A stretch of DNA of 64,000 nucleotides from Methylosinus sp. C49 (GTDB taxonomy: Bacteria; Pseudomonadota; Alphaproteobacteria; Rhizobiales; Beijerinckiaceae). A model generated the notes under the pieces. That model did not search any database. It was not told the DNA's origin and saw only the letters and a program-made list of their open reading frames with translations. Position numbers and translations under genes: made by a program. The stretch lies in contig NZ_AP022332.1 in the NCBI RefSeq assembly GCF_009936375.1, positions 3,566,501 to 3,630,500 of the forward strand, read 5' to 3'. Positions 59,210-64,000 of the stretch are shown here, one piece after another (position 1 is the first letter of the stretch; each line of letters begins with the position of its first letter).

Positions 59210-59851
59210 ATGCGCGCCGCAAATTCAACTCGCCGAGAGACGCGCGCAACGCGCAGAGAAGCGACGCTCGCAACACGCAGAGAGATGCTGGCTCTCACCG
59301 CAGCCGCCGCGCTGTCGCCGCTGACGCCGGCGCGCGCCGCCTATGACGTGCGGGCGGAGCCGAGACCCGAGCCCATGTCCGGCGACGAAGTGGTGCGTAA
59401 CGGCCATCGCTTCTTCGGCTCCATAGCGCGCGATCTCGCGCAGGGCGTCGAGCAGATGGCGCGGCGCTGGGGCCGCCCCAACGCCTATGTGCTGGGACAG
59501 GAAGGCTCGGGCGCCTTCGTCGGCGGCCTGCGCTATGGCGAGGGCGTGATGTACACGCGCAACGCCGGCCAGCGGCGCGTCTATTGGCAAGGTCCGTCGC
59601 TCGGCTTCGACGCCGGCGCCAATGGCGACCGCACCATGATGCTGATCTATAATTTGCCTTCTGTCGATGCGATCTTCACCCGCTTCGGCGGCGTCGCCGG
59701 CTCCGCCTATCTCGTCGGCGGACTGGGCTTCACCGAGCTCACGGCGGACGGCGTCGTCATCGCCCCGATCCGCGCGGGCGTCGGCGCGCGCCTCGGCCTC
59801 AATCTCGGCTATTTGAAATTCACGCCGGAAGCGACGTGGAATCCATTCTGA
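59210..59851 (+). CDS. eipA: EipA-like envelope protein (DUF1134)
   Basis: A secreted protein of 213 residues. It has an Arg-rich N-terminal region followed by a Tat-like or Sec signal segment (RREMLALTAAAALSPLTPARA) and a DUF1134 domain with YVLGQEGSGAFVGGLRYGEGVMYTRNAG, VYWQGPSLGFDAGANGDR, GSAYLVGGLGFTEL and the terminal GYLKFTPEATWNPF. EipA of Brucella maintains envelope integrity. The 3' end overlaps the convergent rsmD gene by 32 bp. Confidence 0.88.
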   Translation: MRAANSTRRETRATRREATLATRREMLALTAAAALSPLTPARAAYDVRAEPRPEPMSGDEVVRNGHRFFGSIARDLAQGVEQMARRWGRPNAYVLGQEGSGAFVGGLRYGEGVMYTRNAGQRRVYWQGPSLGFDAGANGDRTMMLIYNLPSVDAIFTRFGGVAGSAYLVGGLGFTELTADGVVIAPIRAGVGARLGLNLGYLKFTPEATWNPF

Positions 59852-60401
59852 CGCGACGCGCGATGACGATCTGCGTGTCGCCGTAGCGGCGGCGCTCTTC
59901 CTCGACGATTCCCTCGGGCAAGGAGAGAGGGACGTCCGCCGCCTCCTCGACGACGACCAACGCGCCCTCGGCGAGCCAGCCGCCTTCGACGAGCGAGCGC
60001 AGCGCGCGCGTGGCGAGATCGCGCCCATAGGGCGGATCGAGAAAAGCAAGCGTGAACAATTCGCCCGGCGGCGCGAGGCCGAGCTTGGTCGCGTCACGCC
60101 GAAAGACGCGCGTCACGCCGCCCGCGCCCAGCGTCTCGACATTGGCGCGCAGCAGCGCGCGCGCCTCCACGCCATCATCGATGAAGAGGATTTTCGCAGC
60201 GCCGCGCGACAAGGCCTCGAGGCCGAGCGCGCCGGTGCCGGCGAAGAGATCGACGACGCGCGCGCCCGGAACCGGATCGTCATAGGCATGGGCGAGAATG
60301 TCGAAGACGGATTCGCGCAGGCGATCCGAAGTAGGACGGATCGCCTGCGATTGCGGCGTCTTCAGCACGCGGCCGCGAAAGCTGCCGGCGACGATGCGCA
60401 T
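59820..60401 (-). CDS. rsmD: 16S rRNA (guanine966-N2)-methyltransferase
   Basis: Modifies guanine 966 of 16S rRNA with S-adenosylmethionine. The 193 residues match the family: MRIVAGSFRGRVLKTP, RPTSDRLRESVFDIL, the SAM motif VVDLFAGTGALGLEALSRGA and the catalytic LAFLDPPYG. It starts 3 bp after rluB and so follows it in one operon. Its 3' end overlaps eipA on the other strand. Confidence 0.94.
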   Translation of the reverse strand: MRIVAGSFRGRVLKTPQSQAIRPTSDRLRESVFDILAHAYDDPVPGARVVDLFAGTGALGLEALSRGAAKILFIDDGVEARALLRANVETLGAGGVTRVFRRDATKLGLAPPGELFTLAFLDPPYGRDLATRALRSLVEGGWLAEGALVVVEEAADVPLSLPEGIVEEERRRYGDTQIVIARRVRMDSTSLPA

Positions 60402-60404
60402 GGG

Positions 60405-62612
60405 CTAGCGCGGCTTGCGCGGCGCGCCGCCGGGCTTGCGCGGCCCTTTTCCGGCGCCTTTGCCCGCCGGCCCTTTGCCGCCCAGTCCGCCTCTACCCGG
60501 CCCCTTGCCCGCGCCGCTCCGCGGCGGACCGCGACGCTCGCCCGACGACGGACGCGCATCCCCGTCACGACGCGGCCGGCCCTCGCCCGACTTGCGCGGC
60601 GCGCGCTCGCCCCGCGGCGCATCGCCGGAGTCGAAACGCTTGCCGGCGCCCTTGCCCACAAAGCTCTTGCCCGCGAAGCTCTTGCCCGCGCCGGAACTCT
60701 TGCCCGCGCCGGAACTCTTGCGCTCGCCGAAGCTCTTGCGCTCGGCGCGCTCGCCAGAAGGCGCACGGGCAGCCGCTCCTTCGCGACGCGGCGGACGCCC
60801 CTCGCCCTCACGACGCGGCGCGCGTTCACGGCGCGGCCCTTCGCCCGCGCTGAAGCTCGACCCGCGACGCTCGCCACGATCGAAACGCTCTGTCCGCTCG
60901 CCGCGCGGACGCTGCTCCGCCCCCTCGCGACGCGGCGGACGACCTTCGCCCTCACGACGCGGCGCGCGTTCACGGCGCGGCCCATCGCCGGCGCCGAAGC
61001 CCGAACCACGACGCTCCCCGCGATCGAAACGCTCCGTCCGCTCGCCAGATGATGCGCGAGCCGCCGCTCCTTCGCGACGCGGCGGACGCCCTTCGCCCTC
61101 GCGACGCGGCGCACGCTCACGGCGCGGCCCTTCGCCCGCGCTGAAGCTCGACCCGCGACGCTCGCCGCGCTCGAAACGCTCCGTCCGCTCGCCCGAGGAT
61201 GCACGGGCGGCCGCTCCTTCGCGACGCGGCGGACGCCCCTCGCCCTCGCGACGCGGAGCGCGCTCGCGGCGCGGCCCGTCGCCGGCGCCGAAGCTCGACC
61301 CGCGACGCTCGCCGCGATCGAAACGCTCGGTCCGCTCGCCAGCGCGCGGACGCGAAGCAGCGCCCTCGCGACGCGGCGGACGTCCTTCGCCCTCGCGCCG
61401 AGGGCCGCGCTCGCTCCGCTCGAATCGCTCCTTGCGCTCGCCGGAAACGCGCGCGGGCCTCTCTTCTCCCTCGATCCGCTCGGCGCGGAAGCGGCGGGCG
61501 TTGCGCGTCGTCGCCGGCTCCTCGGCGCGGCGCACGGGCACGATCTTCTCGACCGACACGGCGCGACCCTTGCGATCGCTGGTGGCGGCGCGCTCTATGC
61601 GGGCGCGCGGGCCTTTGCCGCGCGTTTCCTCGCGCTCGGCGCGCAGGGTCGTGACATGCTTGCGCGTGCGCGTCTTGGCGCGCTGACGCGCCTCCTCGGC
61701 GGCGACATGCGGCGGCTCGTCCGAGTCGCGGCGCGACGACGAGAAATCGACGCCGGCGAGCTCGGCCAAGCCCTTGCCGAGCTGCTCGCGCAAGGTCTTC
61801 AGCCGCACCTCCTCGACGACGCCCTCCTCCAGCTCGCCGAGCTGGAAGGGGCCGAAGGAAATGCGAATCAGCCGATTGACGTCGAGGCCCAAATGCTCGA
61901 GCACGCGCTTGATCTCGCGATTCTTGCCCTCGCGCAGCGCCATGCTGATCCAGACATTGGCGCCCTGGACGCGATCGAGCTTGGCGTCGATCGGCGCGTA
62001 ATCGACATCGTCGACGGTGACGCCCTTTTTCAACGCGTCCAATTGCGCCTGGTCGATCTCGCCATGGGCGCGCACGCGGTAACGCCGCGTCCAGCCCGTC
62101 GCCGGAAGCTCGAGCGTGCGCGCGAGGCCGCCGTCATTGGTCAGCAGCAGCAGGCCTTCGGTATTGATGTCGAGCCGCCCGACGCTCACCAAGCGCGGCA
62201 GATCGGGAAAGCGCTCCTCGAGGAAGCCGAAGACGGTCTCCCGTCCCTCCGGGTCCTTGGCGCTGGTGACGAGGCCGGCCGGCTTGTGGAACAAAAACAA
62301 GCGCGTCGGCTCGCGCTCGGCGAGCGGCTGGCCGTCCACCTCTATGCGGTCGCCCTCCTGCACATTGAAGGCGGGGCTGTCCAGCACGCGGCCGTTGACG
62401 GAAACGCGCCCTTCCGCGACCCAGATCTCGGCGTCGCGGCGCGAGCAGGCGCCGGCGCGCGCCATGACCTTGGCGATGCGTTCGCCCTCGAAGGCGCTGG
62501 CGGCGGCGTCGGGCTCGGCCGCAGGCGGTTGTTTGGCCGGGGCGCGGCGACGCGGCGGCTGGTCGCCGCCGTCCTTACGGCGGGCGGGTCTTTCTGGCTT
62601 TTTGTCGGTCAT
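60405..62612 (-). CDS. rluB: RluB-type pseudouridine synthase with long Arg/Gly repeat tail
   Basis: Makes pseudouridine in 23S rRNA. Of 735 residues only about 1-300 are the enzyme: an S4 domain (RIAKVMARAGACSRRDAEIWVAEGRVSVNG) and the RsuA/RluB catalytic domain with SVGRLDINTEGLLLLTNDG (catalytic Asp) and REGKNREIKRV. The rest is a basic tail. From about residue 400 it holds near-exact units of 47-49 residues built on GERTERFDRGERRGSSF and ERAPRREGEGRPPRREGA, repeated four to five times, then a Lys/Gly-rich end. The tail should bind RNA. Confidence 0.92.
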   Translation of the reverse strand: MTDKKPERPARRKDGGDQPPRRRAPAKQPPAAEPDAAASAFEGERIAKVMARAGACSRRDAEIWVAEGRVSVNGRVLDSPAFNVQEGDRIEVDGQPLAEREPTRLFLFHKPAGLVTSAKDPEGRETVFGFLEERFPDLPRLVSVGRLDINTEGLLLLTNDGGLARTLELPATGWTRRYRVRAHGEIDQAQLDALKKGVTVDDVDYAPIDAKLDRVQGANVWISMALREGKNREIKRVLEHLGLDVNRLIRISFGPFQLGELEEGVVEEVRLKTLREQLGKGLAELAGVDFSSSRRDSDEPPHVAAEEARQRAKTRTRKHVTTLRAEREETRGKGPRARIERAATSDRKGRAVSVEKIVPVRRAEEPATTRNARRFRAERIEGEERPARVSGERKERFERSERGPRREGEGRPPRREGAASRPRAGERTERFDRGERRGSSFGAGDGPRRERAPRREGEGRPPRREGAAARASSGERTERFERGERRGSSFSAGEGPRRERAPRREGEGRPPRREGAAARASSGERTERFDRGERRGSGFGAGDGPRRERAPRREGEGRPPRREGAEQRPRGERTERFDRGERRGSSFSAGEGPRRERAPRREGEGRPPRREGAAARAPSGERAERKSFGERKSSGAGKSSGAGKSFAGKSFVGKGAGKRFDSGDAPRGERAPRKSGEGRPRRDGDARPSSGERRGPPRSGAGKGPGRGGLGGKGPAGKGAGKGPRKPGGAPRKPR
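60776..61395 (-). repeat. Tandem repeats of about 147 bp inside rluB
   Basis: Four to five units of about 144-150 bp, each encoding some 48-49 residues with the blocks GERTERF, RGERRGSSF, PRRERAPRREGEGRPPRREGA. The units differ by a few bases and by small in-frame changes (for example ARASS versus EQRPR), which points to expansion by recombination or slippage with the reading frame kept. Confidence 0.88.
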
Positions 62613-62794
62613 CACGCCCTGATAGCAGGTCGCGGGGCCAAAGAGAAAGGCGCGACGGCCGCTTTTTCACTCGTCATTCGCCATGAATCCGAGTTATGGC
62701 CTCGAATCCACGTAGGGAGTCCCCCGCTGCCCCGCGAAAGCCGGCCGCGGTCCCCTATTTCGGCGCATAGAAGCAACAGACGTCTGGAGGCGGT

Positions 62795-64000
62795 ATGGCT
62801 CATCTGATCGTGCATGGCGGACGTCCGCTCAGCGGCAGGATCATCCCTTCCGCGAATAAGAACGCCGTGCTGCCCATTCTCTGCGCCACGCTGCTGACCA
62901 GAGAGCCGCTGCGCATCCATGGCGTGCCGGAGATCACGGACGTCAAGAAGATCCTGGAATTGTTCCGCACGCTCGGCAGCGACGTGCGGATGGATTTTGC
63001 GACCGGCCTGCTCGAGCTGCGCCATGAGGACACGCGCTTCGATCCGTCCATCCATCGCCTGCCGGCGGAGATGCGCTCCTCCATCATGCTGGCCCCGCCG
63101 CTGCTCGCGCGCTTCGGCGTCGCCCGCATAGAGGACGACGTAAAGGGCTGCACGCTCGGCGCGCGCGAGATCGACCCGCATATAGAGGTGCTGAAATCCT
63201 TCGGCGCGACGATCGAGCGCAGCGACGATTCGCTCGTCATCCGCTCCGACGGCCCGCTGCGCGCGACGCGGCATTGGCTCGACTACGCCTCCGTCACCAC
63301 CACGGAGAATTTCGTGCTGTGCGCGGCGCTGGCGAGCGGCCAGTCCAAGCTCAACAACGCCGCCTCCGAGCCGCATGTGCAGGAGTTCTGCGCCTTCATG
63401 GAGACGCTCGGCGCGCGCATCTCCGGCATCGGCACCTCGCAGCTCACCATAGACGGGGTCGATTCGCTCTCCGGCGGCGAGTTCCATCTCACGGAAGACT
63501 TCCACGAGGTCGCGACCTTTCTGGCGCTGGGCGCGATCACCGGCGGCGGCGTCGAGGTGAAGAATAGCGCGCCCGATCAGTTTCCGCTGATCGACCGAAC
63601 CTTCGCGAAATTCGGCGTGCATGTCGTCCATGAGGACGGCTGGTCCAAGACCAGGGCCAATGGCCCGCTGAAAGTGGCCGAGCCCTTCACCCGCAATGTG
63701 CTGCAAAAGGTGGAGGCGGCGCCCTGGCCCTATCTGCCGGTCGATCTTCTGCCCATCTTCATCGCGCTCGGCGTCAAGGCCGAGGGCAGCGTGATGTTCT
63801 GGAACAAGGTCTATGACGGCGCGCTCGGCTGGACCGGCGAGCTCTCCAAATTCGGCGCGCATGTGTTTCTGTCGGACCCGCATCGGCTCATCGCCTTCGG
63901 CGGCAAGCCGCTGGTCCCGGCGCAGGTGGAGAGCCCCTATATCATCCGCGTCGCCATCGCTCTGCTGATGCTGGCGGCGAGCATCGAAGGGCGCTCGATG
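62795..64000 (+). CDS. murA: UDP-N-acetylglucosamine 1-carboxyvinyltransferase family (partial)
   Basis: An EPSP-synthase-fold enzyme cut by the right window edge after 402 residues. It begins MAHLIVHGGRPLSGRIIPSANKN, with Lys22 at the MurA position; the PEP-reactive Cys is Cys119 in VKGCTLGAREIDPHI. A TCTGGAGG ribosome site lies 4 bases before the ATG. Compared with standard MurA (SGAKNAAL, GGCAIGARPVD) the sequence is diverged, so it may be a second, MurA-like paralogue rather than the main peptidoglycan enzyme. Confidence 0.85.
   Translation, partial: MAHLIVHGGRPLSGRIIPSANKNAVLPILCATLLTREPLRIHGVPEITDVKKILELFRTLGSDVRMDFATGLLELRHEDTRFDPSIHRLPAEMRSSIMLAPPLLARFGVARIEDDVKGCTLGAREIDPHIEVLKSFGATIERSDDSLVIRSDGPLRATRHWLDYASVTTTENFVLCAALASGQSKLNNAASEPHVQEFCAFMETLGARISGIGTSQLTIDGVDSLSGGEFHLTEDFHEVATFLALGAITGGGVEVKNSAPDQFPLIDRTFAKFGVHVVHEDGWSKTRANGPLKVAEPFTRNVLQKVEAAPWPYLPVDLLPIFIALGVKAEGSVMFWNKVYDGALGWTGELSKFGAHVFLSDPHRLIAFGGKPLVPAQVESPYIIRVAIALLMLAASIEGRSM

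Noticed and set aside
60776-61395. CRISPR-like regular repeats
   Set aside because: The units are about 147 bp, coding, in frame and without unique spacers; they are protein repeats in the rluB tail.

Overview
The window looks like chromosomal DNA of a high-GC alphaproteobacterium of the order Hyphomicrobiales (Rhizobiales). Support comes from the G/C-rich third positions, an EipA (DUF1134) envelope gene of a kind known from Brucella and relatives, a HWE-family histidine kinase, a class I PHA synthase, an EgtB-EgtD pair, and dispersed palindromic intergenic repeats. A methylotrophic or methanotrophic lineage is possible but is inference only. About 60 protein genes and one tRNA gene can be supported. 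The strand changes often, and most transcription units hold 1-4 genes.

Layout. 0.1-4.4 kb: a complete homogentisate pathway, with hpd, hmgA and a FAH hydrolase leftward and maiA divergent. 4.6-8.1 kb: an L,D-transpeptidase, an odd acyl-carrier-like protein and the ergothioneine genes egtB-egtD. 8.5-14.6 kb: PHA synthase, a Crp-family regulator, a CHASE2 adenylate cyclase and an HD-domain protein. 14.7-23.8 kb: FtsH, a four-domain copper-type membrane fusion, two glutathione peroxidases, an NtrC-type response regulator and oligoendopeptidase F. 23.8-24.9 kb: a compact TIR-TIR-small membrane protein cassette bordered by the remnant of a VOC gene. 25-30.5 kb: a ROK kinase and a three-gene envelope operon (BON/OmpA, membrane HhH, pentapeptide repeats).

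30.6-43.2 kb: a TSUP permease, a TetR regulator divergent from a three-part lysophospholipid transporter/acyltransferase/acyl-ACP synthetase, then aldo-keto reductase, GNAT, a decayed AraC/GyrI regulator, GST, a histidine phosphatase-Nudix fusion, an Rrf2 regulator, ThiD and a WD40 protein. 43.2-51.1 kb: GGDEF-EAL protein, HdeD-like protein, DapE, HWE kinase and ParE. 51.2-52.2 kb: an AT-richer cassette of three small genes, one of only 31 codons, beside a truncated ORF. 52.1-54.5 kb: a 2OG-Fe(II) oxygenase and two divergent DJ-1-fold genes. 54.5-56.2 kb: a Fic toxin/antitoxin locus ending in a small ORF with a -1 slippery heptamer, in atypical DNA that abuts the 3' end of tRNA-Ser(UGA). 56.3-64 kb: housekeeping genes again (panC-acylphosphatase-cysQ operon, eipA, rsmD, rluB with a long Arg/Gly repeat tail, and a MurA-family gene cut by the window edge).

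The best candidates for undescribed biology are the paired-TIR cassette, the Fic locus with its possible recoded third gene, the AT-rich three-gene membrane cassette, the HMA-SafE-cupredoxin-LysM fusion, and the three helically phased operators at the TetR/acyltransferase promoter. All functional statements rest on motif reading by eye; no database search was run.
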